The position numbers were made by a program, and so were the translations under genes. Under the pieces are notes generated by a model. It did no database searches, was not told where the DNA came from, and saw only the letters and a list, made by a program, of their open reading frames with translations. This document shows, in pieces, positions 35,610 through 43,570 of a stretch of DNA of 64,000 nt (positions within the stretch are counted from its first letter, which is position 1; each line of letters opens with the position of its first letter). Origin of the DNA: Pseudomonas protegens CHA0 (lineage in GTDB: Bacteria; Pseudomonadota; Gammaproteobacteria; Pseudomonadales; Pseudomonadaceae); contig NC_021237.1 in NCBI RefSeq assembly GCF_000397205.1, positions 3,535,001-3,599,000 of the forward strand, written 5' to 3'.

Positions 35610-36662
35610 ATGTCCCATCCTCTGGATACTCTCTGGTACACCCGCTGCCCGGTCCCCACGGGCCTGGGCATTGCCGTGCAGAAAGGCTGGCTGCAAGACA
35701 GCCTCGGCGCCCTCGGCACCCAGGTGCAGTCGCTGCGCGAGTCCAGCGACCAGGCCGTGCGCGAGTCGCACTTCGATCACAGCCTGCGCAACTCGGTGCG
35801 CCACGGCGGCAGCATCCCGGCCCTCTGGGCCCGGGCCCAGGGCCGGGAAACCCGGCTGATCGGCCTGTCCTGGGCCGATGAGGTGCAACTGATCCTGACC
35901 CGTGCCGACAGCGGCATCCACCGCATCAAGGAGCTCAAGGGCCGACGCTTCGGCCTGCCGGACTGGGCCGGCGCACAGATCGACTTCACCCGCGCCCAGG
36001 CCCTGCGCGGCCTGGAAAACGCCCTGGGCCTGGACGGCCTGCAAGTGGGCGACCTGCAACTGGTGAACTACCGCTACGGCGGCACCTTCAGCGACCCCCA
36101 GGTGCAGACCCTGGCCGACACCCCGGTCAGCGCCCAGCCCAGCAGCGGACGCAACCTGGAACTGCAGGGCCTGCTGCGAGGCGAAGTCGACGCGATCTTC
36201 CTCAAGGGCGCCAGTGCCGCCCGCCATGCCCATGAGTTCGGCCTGCGTACCCTGATCGACACCGGCGCCCACCCCGACCCGCTGATCCGCTGCAACAACG
36301 GCACACCGCGCACCCTGACGGTGGACAGTCATCTGCTGGAGCAGCACTTGGACGTCGCCACCGGGATTCTCGGCGCGGTGCTGCGGGCCGAAGACTGGGC
36401 CCGCCACCACCCGGAAGACACACGCCGCTACCTGGCCCGGGAAACCAACAGCAGCGAGTACTGGATCAGCGCCGCCTATGGCGAGGATGCCCACCTGCGC
36501 CTGGGCACCGGCCTGGAAGAACAGGCCATCGACGCCTTGCAGGATTTCAGCGCCTTCCTGCGGCGCTGGCGCTTCATCCCGCAGCAGGTGGATGTGCGCC
36601 AATGGATCGACCGCCGGCCGCTGGATGCGCTGCTGGCTACCCCTACCGCTCTGGCCGGCTGA
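35610..36662 (+). CDS. DszB-like sulfinate desulfinase, paralogue 2
   Basis: A 350-residue cytoplasmic protein. YTRCPVPTGLG contains Cys13, aligned with the DszB nucleophile; HFDHSLRNSVRHGGSIPALW carries His54 and Arg64, matching His60 and Arg70 in spacing and context (Arg-x-Gly-Gly). The full catalytic trio is kept. There is no signal peptide, so a transporter role is unlikely despite the binding-protein fold. It follows the SsuD-like gene by 19 bases with AAGGAG as ribosome site. It probably releases sulfite from an organic sulfinate; the acceptor is unknown. Confidence 0.73.
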   Translation: MSHPLDTLWYTRCPVPTGLGIAVQKGWLQDSLGALGTQVQSLRESSDQAVRESHFDHSLRNSVRHGGSIPALWARAQGRETRLIGLSWADEVQLILTRADSGIHRIKELKGRRFGLPDWAGAQIDFTRAQALRGLENALGLDGLQVGDLQLVNYRYGGTFSDPQVQTLADTPVSAQPSSGRNLELQGLLRGEVDAIFLKGASAARHAHEFGLRTLIDTGAHPDPLIRCNNGTPRTLTVDSHLLEQHLDVATGILGAVLRAEDWARHHPEDTRRYLARETNSSEYWISAAYGEDAHLRLGTGLEEQAIDALQDFSAFLRRWRFIPQQVDVRQWIDRRPLDALLATPTALAG

Positions 36663-36699
36663 CCGCGCCAGGTTTCATGGATTCGAACTGAAGACCCTT

Positions 36700-37758
36700 A
36701 TGAGCAAATCACTCGATACCCTCTGGTACACCCACAGCCCGGTGCCCACCGGGCTCGGCATCGCGGTACAGTCCGGACGCCTGGCAGAGGCCTTCCTGCC
36801 GTTCGGCACCAATATCCAGTCCCTGCGCGAATCCAGCGAACGCGAAGTGCGCGAGGCCCACTACGACCACCACCTGCAGAACTCGGTGCGCCACGGCGGC
36901 AACATCCCGGCCATCTGGGCCTACTCCAGCGGCGTGCAGACCCGGGTCCTGGGCTTGTCCTGGAGCGACGAGGTGCAGTTGATCCTGACCACCGCGGAAA
37001 GCGGCGTGAAGAGCATCCGCGACCTGAAGAACCGGCGCTTCGGCCTGCCCAAGTGGGCCAACGTGCAGATCGACTTCACCCGGGCCCAGGCCCTGCGCGG
37101 CCTGGAGAACGCCCTCAGGTTAGAAGGCCTGGAAGTGGCCGACGTGGAACTGGTGGACTACCCCTACGGCGGCACCTACAGCGACGAGCAGAAGCAGCAC
37201 CTGTACGGTTCCGAAGTCAGCCTTGGGGTGACCCGCTTCAGCCGGCGCAACAACGAACTGATCGGCCTGCTGCGGGGCGACATCGATGCGATCTTCCTCA
37301 AGGGCGCCCACGCCGTGCACCTGGCCAACGAGTTCGGCCTGCAGGTGGTGGTGGACACCGGCTCCCACCCCGACCCGCTGATCCGCTCCAACAACGGCAC
37401 CCCGCGTACCCTGACCGTGGACACCCACCTGCTGCGCGAGCACTTCGACGCCAGCGTGAAGATCGTCGACACCGTATTGCGCACCGAACAATGGGCCTGG
37501 GCCAACCCCGAGGAAACCCGGCGCTTCCTGGCCCGGGAACTGAACACCAGCGAGTACTGGGTGGCGGCCGCCTATGGCGAGGATGCCCACCGACGCCTGC
37601 GCACCACCCTGGATGCGCGATCCATCGAGGCCTTGCAGGACTTCACCGATTTCCTGCATCGCTGGCAGTTCATTCCCCGGCGTTTCGACGTGCGCGAGTG
37701 GATCGACTTCAGTGTGCTGGAGACGGTCATCGGCTCCACCTCCCGCGTGGCGGTATAA
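36700..37758 (+). CDS. DszB-like protein with Cys-to-Ser change, paralogue 3
   Basis: A 352-residue tandem duplicate of the preceding protein, alike along the whole length (LDTLWYT at the start, DPLIRSNNGTPRTLTVD, the EYWVAAAYGEDAH stretch). His54 and Arg64 are kept (HYDHHLQNSVRHGG), but the nucleophile position is Ser13 (THSPVPTG). The same Cys-to-Ser change made in DszB abolishes activity and allows substrate to stay bound, so this copy may bind without turnover, or use other chemistry. It lies 37 bases after paralogue 2 and ends the operon. Confidence 0.7.
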   Translation: MSKSLDTLWYTHSPVPTGLGIAVQSGRLAEAFLPFGTNIQSLRESSEREVREAHYDHHLQNSVRHGGNIPAIWAYSSGVQTRVLGLSWSDEVQLILTTAESGVKSIRDLKNRRFGLPKWANVQIDFTRAQALRGLENALRLEGLEVADVELVDYPYGGTYSDEQKQHLYGSEVSLGVTRFSRRNNELIGLLRGDIDAIFLKGAHAVHLANEFGLQVVVDTGSHPDPLIRSNNGTPRTLTVDTHLLREHFDASVKIVDTVLRTEQWAWANPEETRRFLARELNTSEYWVAAAYGEDAHRRLRTTLDARSIEALQDFTDFLHRWQFIPRRFDVREWIDFSVLETVIGSTSRVAV

Positions 37759-37782
37759 CCCCACGAACTGACGGTGGAACCC

Positions 37783-37864
37783 GTAGGAGCTGGCTTGCCA
37801 GCGAAGGCGCCAGCCCAGGCGATGCATGCCTCACGGGCCTCTTCGCCGGCAAGCCGGCTCCTAC
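37783..37864. repeat. REPIN, family A
   Basis: Inverted arms GTAGGAGCTGGCTTGCCAGC and GCCGGCAAGCCGGCTCCTAC around a variable core, 25 bases after the DszB-like paralogue 3 stop. Confidence 0.85.
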
Positions 37865-37879
37865 GGGCTGGGGGGCCGG

Positions 37880-37928
37880 TGCTGGCGCAGCAACAGTCCA
37901 GCGGGCAATCGGTGCTGCTCCAGCAGCA
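37880..37928. promoter_or_regulatory. Pair of activator-type dyads upstream of the TonB receptor pair
   Basis: A perfect dyad TGCTGCT-CC-AGCAGCA at 37913 (9-base arms with flanking GG/CC) is preceded 33 bases upstream by TGCTGGC-GC-AGCAACA at 37880. The sites lie about 170-220 bases before the sigma-54 promoter. Confidence 0.68.
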
Positions 37929-38050
37929 CCAGCCAAGCAACTTCTGCTGAATCCTGCGCAGGATGTTTTAAACCTCTGGCCCGCAACTTTTCACGCCTGC
38001 CAAACCCCTCTCTAAAACACTCAAACGAATTTAAATTAAGCCTTGTTTTT

Positions 38051-38063
38051 CAATGACTTGATC
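38051..38063. promoter_or_regulatory. Candidate IHF site
   Basis: CAATGACTTGATC fits the IHF consensus (read from the minus strand, WATCAANNNNTTR) at all scored positions but one, in an A/T-rich stretch lying between the dyads and the sigma-54 promoter, where a bend would be expected. Confidence 0.45.
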
Positions 38064-38099
38064 AAACTAACGCTTACCCATAAAACCCACTAAGCCTCT

Positions 38100-38114
38100 T
38101 GGCACGTTCTCTGC
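38100..38114 (+). promoter_or_regulatory. Sigma-54 promoter for the TonB receptor genes
   Basis: TGGCACGTTCTCTGC: perfect -24 box TGGCACG, GC at the -12 position with exact spacing, 41 bases before the receptor start. Confidence 0.83.
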
Positions 38115-38154
38115 TCTAGCCCTCTTAGCGAAACTTTAAATGGGGGAGTTCAAC

Positions 38155-40425
38155 ATGCATAAGCTTAATCCGATCACCAAGAGTCTATGGCTGGCACTGG
38201 CGCTCACCGGGGGCACATTCAGCCAGGGCCTGCTGGCCGCCGAAACCACAGACACCGACACCACCGGGAACAGCAGCGAACCCGCCCTGAAGACCGTCAC
38301 CGTCACCGCCCAGCACCGGGAGGAAACCCTGCAAGAGGTTCCGGTGGCGGTGTCCGCCGTACAGGGCACCAGCCTGGTGACCGACGGGGTGCGCAACATG
38401 GGCGACATCACCACCTTCATCCCCAACGCCTCGGCCAAGAACCCCGACGGCGACGGCCGCCCACGCTGGTACATCCGCGGCCTGGGCACGGGCGACACCG
38501 GGGCGGCCACGGTGTTCCCGGTGGGCATCTACGCCGATGATGTCTACCTCAACGCGCCCATCGCCGGCGGCGGGCCGCTGTTCGACCTGGAGCGCATCGA
38601 GATCCTGCGCGGGCCCCAGGGCACCCTGTACGGCAAGAACACCACTGCCGGTGCGGTCAATGTGATTTCCAAGAAGCCGACCTTCGACACCGACGGCTAC
38701 GGCACCCTGGGCATCGGCAGCAAGAGCGAGCGCATCCTCAATGGCGCCATCGGCGGTGCCCTGGTGGATGACAGGCTGGCGGCGCGGCTGTCGCTGTATT
38801 CGGAAGAACGCGACGGCTTCCAGAAGAACCTCACCGACGACCATACCTACGGCGACGTCGACAAGAAGGCCGTGCGCCTGCAGTTCCTGGCCAGGCTCAA
38901 CCCGGACCTGGACGCCCTGCTGAAGATCCACGCCCGGGAATACAAGGGCGACGGCAGCAACGGCTCGCTGCCGGTGGGCCGCTACTACAACGTCGGCTAC
39001 CAGCGGCCCGACGGACGCAACATCGCCCTCAACGTCAACGAGGATGCCAAGCTCGATCACGACGGTACGTCCCTGACCCTGAACTGGCACCTGGGGGACT
39101 ACACCCTGACCTCCATCAGCGCCTACGACTACATTCGCGGGCAGTCCACCAGCGACGCCGACTACACCCCCTACGAGGTCAACGGCGCGGCCATCAGCGA
39201 CAACCGCTACAACCAGTACTCCCAGGAACTGCGCCTGGCCTCGCCGCAGCAGGAAACCCTGCGCTGGCTGGCAGGGGTGCACTACTTCCATGAGGACCTG
39301 GACAGCTCGGCCAAGCGCCTCATCACCCCGGGCCCCACGCCCAACGGCACCGGCTCCAACCAGACCGGCGGCGCCACCGACTTTCGCGACCTCAACTACC
39401 AGCACACCACCGACAGCTACGCGCTGTTCGGCAACCTGACCTACGACTTCACCGACAACTTCACCGTGACCGGCGGCCTGCGCTGGACCCAGGAAAAGAA
39501 AGACATCGACCTGGACCTGACCCAGCTCACCCGGGCCACGGCCAACGGCCCGCTGATCCCCCTGGGCGCCGCCGGCAGCAACGGCAGCCGCGACGAGAGC
39601 AAGACCTGGGAAGCCTGGACCTACGATCTGACCCCGGAATACCGGATCAACGACAACGTCCGGGTGTTCTTGCGCTACGCCCACGGTTTCCGTTCCGGGG
39701 GCTTCAATACCGGGCTGTCCACCAGCCTGGCGCAATTGACCACGGTGGACCCGGAGAAACTCGACGCCTACGAGATCGGCCTCAAGTCGGAATGGTTCAA
39801 CCATCGCCTGACCGCCAACGCCAACGTCTTCTACTACGACTACTCGGACATCCAGGTGAACCTGCTGACGGTCAACAACGGCGTGCTCACCACGGCCCTG
39901 ACCAATGGCGCCAAGGGCAAGGTCAAGGGCGCGGAACTGGAGCTCGAAGGCCAGCCCACCGACTATCTGCACCTGCGGGCGGCGATCTCGTTCCTGGATA
40001 CCGAGTACACCGACTTCAAGAACACCAACCCCAACACCGGCGCGGTCACCGGCGACTACAGCGGCAACAGTTTCGTGCGCTCGCCGCGCAACGTGGTGTC
40101 CCTGGGGGCCGACTACACCATTCCCCTGGAGATCGGCGGCAAGCTGGTGGCCGGCGGCGACGTGAGTTTCCGCGACAAGGAATACTTCCTCGCCGACCGC
40201 CAAAGCAGCGCCGACAAGACCCTGAGCCAGCCCCACTACACCCTGGCCAACACCCGCCTGACCTGGTTCAGCCCGGATGAAAAGCTCAGCGTCACCGGCT
40301 TCGTCAACAACCTCACCGACCGCCGCTACCAGGTCCATGGCCGGCCCAACGGCACCCTGGGGCAATACGTCATCACCTACGGCGACCCGCGCACCGTGGG
40401 CCTGAGCGTCACCAGCCGCTTCTGA
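38155..40425 (+). CDS. TonB-dependent outer-membrane receptor, sulfur-island copy 1
   Basis: A 756-residue outer-membrane receptor: signal peptide (about 1-28, ending GLLAAE), TonB box region (KTVTVTAQHR), plug (about 45-160, with YIRGLGTGDTG and EILRGPQGTLYGKNTTAGAVN), then a beta barrel ending in the terminal Phe of VTSRF. There is no STN domain, so no FecR-type signalling. The ATG at 38155 has GGGGGAG upstream; a second ATG lies at 38140. Sigma-54 control and position inside the sulfur island suggest an organosulfur or sulfate-ester ligand instead of a siderophore. Confidence 0.85.
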   Translation: MHKLNPITKSLWLALALTGGTFSQGLLAAETTDTDTTGNSSEPALKTVTVTAQHREETLQEVPVAVSAVQGTSLVTDGVRNMGDITTFIPNASAKNPDGDGRPRWYIRGLGTGDTGAATVFPVGIYADDVYLNAPIAGGGPLFDLERIEILRGPQGTLYGKNTTAGAVNVISKKPTFDTDGYGTLGIGSKSERILNGAIGGALVDDRLAARLSLYSEERDGFQKNLTDDHTYGDVDKKAVRLQFLARLNPDLDALLKIHAREYKGDGSNGSLPVGRYYNVGYQRPDGRNIALNVNEDAKLDHDGTSLTLNWHLGDYTLTSISAYDYIRGQSTSDADYTPYEVNGAAISDNRYNQYSQELRLASPQQETLRWLAGVHYFHEDLDSSAKRLITPGPTPNGTGSNQTGGATDFRDLNYQHTTDSYALFGNLTYDFTDNFTVTGGLRWTQEKKDIDLDLTQLTRATANGPLIPLGAAGSNGSRDESKTWEAWTYDLTPEYRINDNVRVFLRYAHGFRSGGFNTGLSTSLAQLTTVDPEKLDAYEIGLKSEWFNHRLTANANVFYYDYSDIQVNLLTVNNGVLTTALTNGAKGKVKGAELELEGQPTDYLHLRAAISFLDTEYTDFKNTNPNTGAVTGDYSGNSFVRSPRNVVSLGADYTIPLEIGGKLVAGGDVSFRDKEYFLADRQSSADKTLSQPHYTLANTRLTWFSPDEKLSVTGFVNNLTDRRYQVHGRPNGTLGQYVITYGDPRTVGLSVTSRF

Positions 40426-40493
40426 CGCCCGCGGCAGGCCACCCGAACCCTGATTTCCGGGCCGCCGGTATCGCCCACCACCGCACCCACCCT

Positions 40494-40575
40494 GTAGGAG
40501 CCGGCTTGCCGGCGAAGAGGCCCGCAAGCCTTGCACCGTCCATGACGACGCCTTCGCTGGCAAGCCAGCGCCTAC
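40494..40575. repeat. REPIN, family A
   Basis: Arms GTAGGAGCCGGCTTGCCGGC and GCTGGCAAGCCAGCGCCTAC, between the two TonB-dependent receptor genes. Confidence 0.85.
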
Positions 40576-40615
40576 AGGGGCGGTTGGGGTCATTCATTTC
40601 AGAAGGAATCCAAAG

Positions 40616-43087
40616 ATGTTCCATCGCAATCCGTTGGCCGGCGCCGTGGCGCTGGTCGTCGGCAGCCTTGCCGTGCCCGCGTTCGCTGCCCAGACCTCAA
40701 GCAATGCCCCCGGCGCCAGCGCCGATCACCTGGACACGGTGGTGGTGCTGGGCACCCGGCGCAGTGATGTAACGGCCCTGGAAAGCGCCGCACCGGTGGA
40801 CGTGCTGTCCGCCCAGCAGTTGCAGCAGACCGGGGCCAGCGACCTGTCCGGCGCCCTCACCGCCCTCTCGCCTTCGTTCAGCTACCCGCAGTCGCCCCAG
40901 GGCGCCTTCGCCGGCTCCATCGCCCAGGGTGCTTCCCTGCGCGGCCTGGCGTCGGACCAGGTGCTGGTGCTGGTCAATGGCAAGCGCCGCCACACCAGCG
41001 CCAACGTCACCCGCCAGAGCCTGGTCAACGGCCGGGGCGCCGCCGCGGTGGACCTGAGCCTGATCCCCCTGAGCGCCATCGAGCGAGTGGAGATCCTGCG
41101 CGACGGCGCCGCCGCCCAGTACGGCTCCGACGCCATCGCCGGGGTGATCAATATCGTGCTCAAGGAAAAGGACGACGGCGGCAACGTCGGCTATCGCTTC
41201 GGCGGCTACGACAAGGGCGATGGCCTGCAACGCAAGCTCAGCGGCTGGAAGGGCTTGAGCCTGCCCAACGACGGCTTCCTCACCTTGAGTTTCGATGCCG
41301 GCAGCCAGGACCCGGCCAGTGACACCAACCCCGACAACCGGATCTTCTACCCCGGCTCCACCAGCACCCAGACGCCGCGGGAGCAGAACAACCGCTACCG
41401 CACCTGGCGCTGGGGCTCGGGCAACGTCTCGGACCAGTACAACTTTGCCGCCAACAGCGAGTTCGGCCTGGGCGAGGGGCTGACCGCCTACGGTTTTGCC
41501 ACCTACTCCCACAAGAACACCGACGCCGAAGGCTTCTTCGACCCGCCCACCACCTTGCGCAACAACTACGGCAGCGACGCCCTGCAACGCTACCCCGACG
41601 GCCGCCTGCCGATCACCCGCTACTCGCTGGAGGACTATGCCCTGACCGGTGGCCTGCGCTACGAGGACGAGCGCCTGGGCAAGTTCGACCTGGCGCTGAA
41701 CCATGGCGACAACAGCCTGAAATCCGCCGACCGCAACGCCATCAACCCCAGCTGGGGCGAGGCCAGCCCGGCGAAGATCTACACCGGCAAGCGCGAGGCC
41801 GACCAGACCAACCTGACCCTGGACTGGGTTCGGGACTTCCCCACCGACCTTCTGTTCAAGCCCCTGACCCTGTCGGCGGGCCTGGCCTGGCGCCAGGAGA
41901 ACTACGAACTGAGCGCCGGCGAAGCGGCGGGCTGGCAGAACGGGCCGCTGTTCAATACCGTGGACCCGGTCACCGGGCGGCGCATTCCCGGCTACTACTC
42001 AGGAATCACCCAGGTCGACGCCGCCACTCTGGAGCGCAAGGTCTGGGGCGCCTACATCGACGTCGAAGGCCAGGTCACCGAGAAATTCCAGGCCGGGGTG
42101 GCGGTGCGCACCGAGCACTACTCGGATTTTGGCGACACCACCAACGGCAAGCTGTCGCTGCGTTACGACTTCACCCCGCAGCTCGCCGCCCGGGCCACCG
42201 CCAGCACCGGCTACCGGGCGCCGTCCCTGGTGCAGAGCGGGCTGTCCTCGTTCAGCGTGCAGGTGGTGGAGCAACCGCCGGGCAGCGGCAACTACGTCGA
42301 GGTGCAGCAACGCACCCTGCGCGCCGACAGCCCGGAAGCCAAGCTGCTGGGGGGCAAGGCGCTGAAGCCCGAGGAGTCCACCAACTACTCCCTGGGCCTG
42401 GTCTGGCGGCCGCTGGCCAACGCCTCGGTGACCCTGGATGCGTACCGGATCAACATCGACAACCGCATCACCCTGTCCGACCAGTTGCCGGCCTCGGTGG
42501 TCACGCCGATCTTTGCCGGCACCCCTTACGCCAACATCCAGAGCGCGGCGTTCTACACCAACGTCGCCGACACCCGCACCGATGGCGTCGAGCTGACCGG
42601 CAACTACCAGCTGGACCTGCAGCAATGGGGGCGCCTGAACCTGTCCAGCGGCTACAGCCAGAACAACACCCGGATCACCGCCCTGCGGGACGTGGGCAAC
42701 ATCGCCGGCTCGCAGATCGTCGGCCGCACCACCCAGGGCCTGATCGAGGACGGCACCCCGAAGAACAAGCTGACCCTGAGCGCCAACTGGCTGTACGACA
42801 GCTGGGGCCTGACCCTGGCCCAGCGCCGGTACGGGCAATGGAAGAGCCTCAACGCCAGCAACCCGACCCTGGACCAGACCTTCAGCGCGCAATGGGTCAC
42901 TGACCTGGACATCAGCTACCACTTCGACAAGGCGCTGAAGCTGTCGGTGGGGGCTATCAACCTGTTCGATACCCACCCGGACAAGGCATCCGGGGCGCAG
43001 TTGTATGGCGTGCCGAAATACTCCATCACCAGCCCCGAGGGCGCCCAGGGCGCGTTCTACTACACCAGCGTCAGTTACGACTTCTGA
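40616..43087 (+). CDS. TonB-dependent outer-membrane receptor, sulfur-island copy 2
   Basis: An 823-residue outer-membrane receptor with signal peptide (to about 25, AVPAFAA), a TonB-box-like LDTVVVLGTRR, a plug with VLVLVNGKRRHTSANV, IERVEILRDGAAAQYGSDAIAGVIN, and a barrel ending in SYDF. It has no STN domain. It belongs to a different subgroup from its neighbour and is not a recent duplicate. AGAAGGAA precedes the ATG. No separate promoter is evident; it may be transcribed with copy 1 through the REPIN. Ligand unknown. Confidence 0.85.
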   Translation: MFHRNPLAGAVALVVGSLAVPAFAAQTSSNAPGASADHLDTVVVLGTRRSDVTALESAAPVDVLSAQQLQQTGASDLSGALTALSPSFSYPQSPQGAFAGSIAQGASLRGLASDQVLVLVNGKRRHTSANVTRQSLVNGRGAAAVDLSLIPLSAIERVEILRDGAAAQYGSDAIAGVINIVLKEKDDGGNVGYRFGGYDKGDGLQRKLSGWKGLSLPNDGFLTLSFDAGSQDPASDTNPDNRIFYPGSTSTQTPREQNNRYRTWRWGSGNVSDQYNFAANSEFGLGEGLTAYGFATYSHKNTDAEGFFDPPTTLRNNYGSDALQRYPDGRLPITRYSLEDYALTGGLRYEDERLGKFDLALNHGDNSLKSADRNAINPSWGEASPAKIYTGKREADQTNLTLDWVRDFPTDLLFKPLTLSAGLAWRQENYELSAGEAAGWQNGPLFNTVDPVTGRRIPGYYSGITQVDAATLERKVWGAYIDVEGQVTEKFQAGVAVRTEHYSDFGDTTNGKLSLRYDFTPQLAARATASTGYRAPSLVQSGLSSFSVQVVEQPPGSGNYVEVQQRTLRADSPEAKLLGGKALKPEESTNYSLGLVWRPLANASVTLDAYRINIDNRITLSDQLPASVVTPIFAGTPYANIQSAAFYTNVADTRTDGVELTGNYQLDLQQWGRLNLSSGYSQNNTRITALRDVGNIAGSQIVGRTTQGLIEDGTPKNKLTLSANWLYDSWGLTLAQRRYGQWKSLNASNPTLDQTFSAQWVTDLDISYHFDKALKLSVGAINLFDTHPDKASGAQLYGVPKYSITSPEGAQGAFYYTSVSYDF

Positions 43088-43106
43088 GGCCGGATTGCTG
43101 CCGGGG

Positions 43107-43143
43107 TGTTGCCCTGGCAGCAGTGGCTGCTGCCCAGGCATCA
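43107..43143. promoter_or_regulatory. Pair of activator-type dyads far upstream of the SsuC-type operon
   Basis: TGTTGCC-CT-GGCAGCA (43107) and TGCTGCC-CA-GGCATCA (43128) each keep six of seven arm pairs and the 7-2-7 layout, and are 21 bases (two turns) apart. They lie about 380 bases before the sigma-54 promoter, on the far side of three REPINs. The overlap GGCAGCAGTGGCTGCTGCC can also fold as a hairpin after the receptor gene, so a terminator role is an alternative. Confidence 0.5.
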
Positions 43144-43193
43144 GTTTCGCTGGCACGCCAGCGCCCACAACCCACCCACACGCCGCTCCTCCC

Positions 43194-43508
43194 GTAGGAG
43201 CCGGCTTGCCGGCGAACAGGCCCGCAAGCCCTGCATCGCCCCGACCGACGCCTTCGCTGGCAAGCCAGCTCCTACAGCCGCCAGATGCATCCCGCAGGCC
43301 CGCCCGCCCCTTAGGAGCCGGGCTGCCGGCGAACAGGCCCGTAAGCCTTGCACCGCCCCGGCCGACGCTTTCGCTGGCAAGCCAGCTCCTACAGCCGCCA
43401 GATACATCCCGCAGGCCCGCCCGCCCCGTAGGAGCCGGCTTGCCGGCGAACAGGCCGCAAGCCTTGCATCGCCCTTGCGGACGCCTTCGCTGGCAAGCCA
43501 GCTCCTAC
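43194..43508. repeat. Three tandem REPINs with 117-base period
   Basis: Copies start at 43194, 43311 and 43428, exactly 117 bases apart. Each has arms of about 20 bases (GTAGGAGCCGGCTTGCCGGC / GCTGGCAAGCCAGCTCCTAC; the middle copy starts TTAGGAG) and shares the spacer AGCCGCCAGATxCATCCCGC. This is a BIME-like array formed by tandem duplication. Confidence 0.9.
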
Positions 43509-43518
43509 GAGCGCGCGA

Positions 43519-43533
43519 TGGCACAGGTCTTGC
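43519..43533 (+). promoter_or_regulatory. Sigma-54 promoter for the SsuC-SsuC-SsuB operon
   Basis: TGGCACAGGTCTTGC: -24 TGGCAC and -12 TTGC at perfect spacing, 38 bases before the first permease start and 11 bases after the last REPIN. Confidence 0.82.
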
Positions 43534-43570
43534 GATAGGCATCGGGTACTTCGCCAATATAAGAACCGCC

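Noticed and set aside
27362..37758. Reading the three DszB-like proteins as ABC transporter binding proteins
   Set aside because: None has a signal peptide, and catalytic positions of DszB are kept; the binding-protein fold alone does not make them transporters.
40426..40615. Separate sigma-54 promoter for the second TonB receptor
   Set aside because: No GG-N10-GC match with acceptable flanks was seen; only a REPIN occupies the gap.
43194..43508. CRISPR-like tandem array
   Set aside because: Only three units, each an inverted-arm REPIN with a nearly identical spacer, and no cas gene; it is a repeat duplication.
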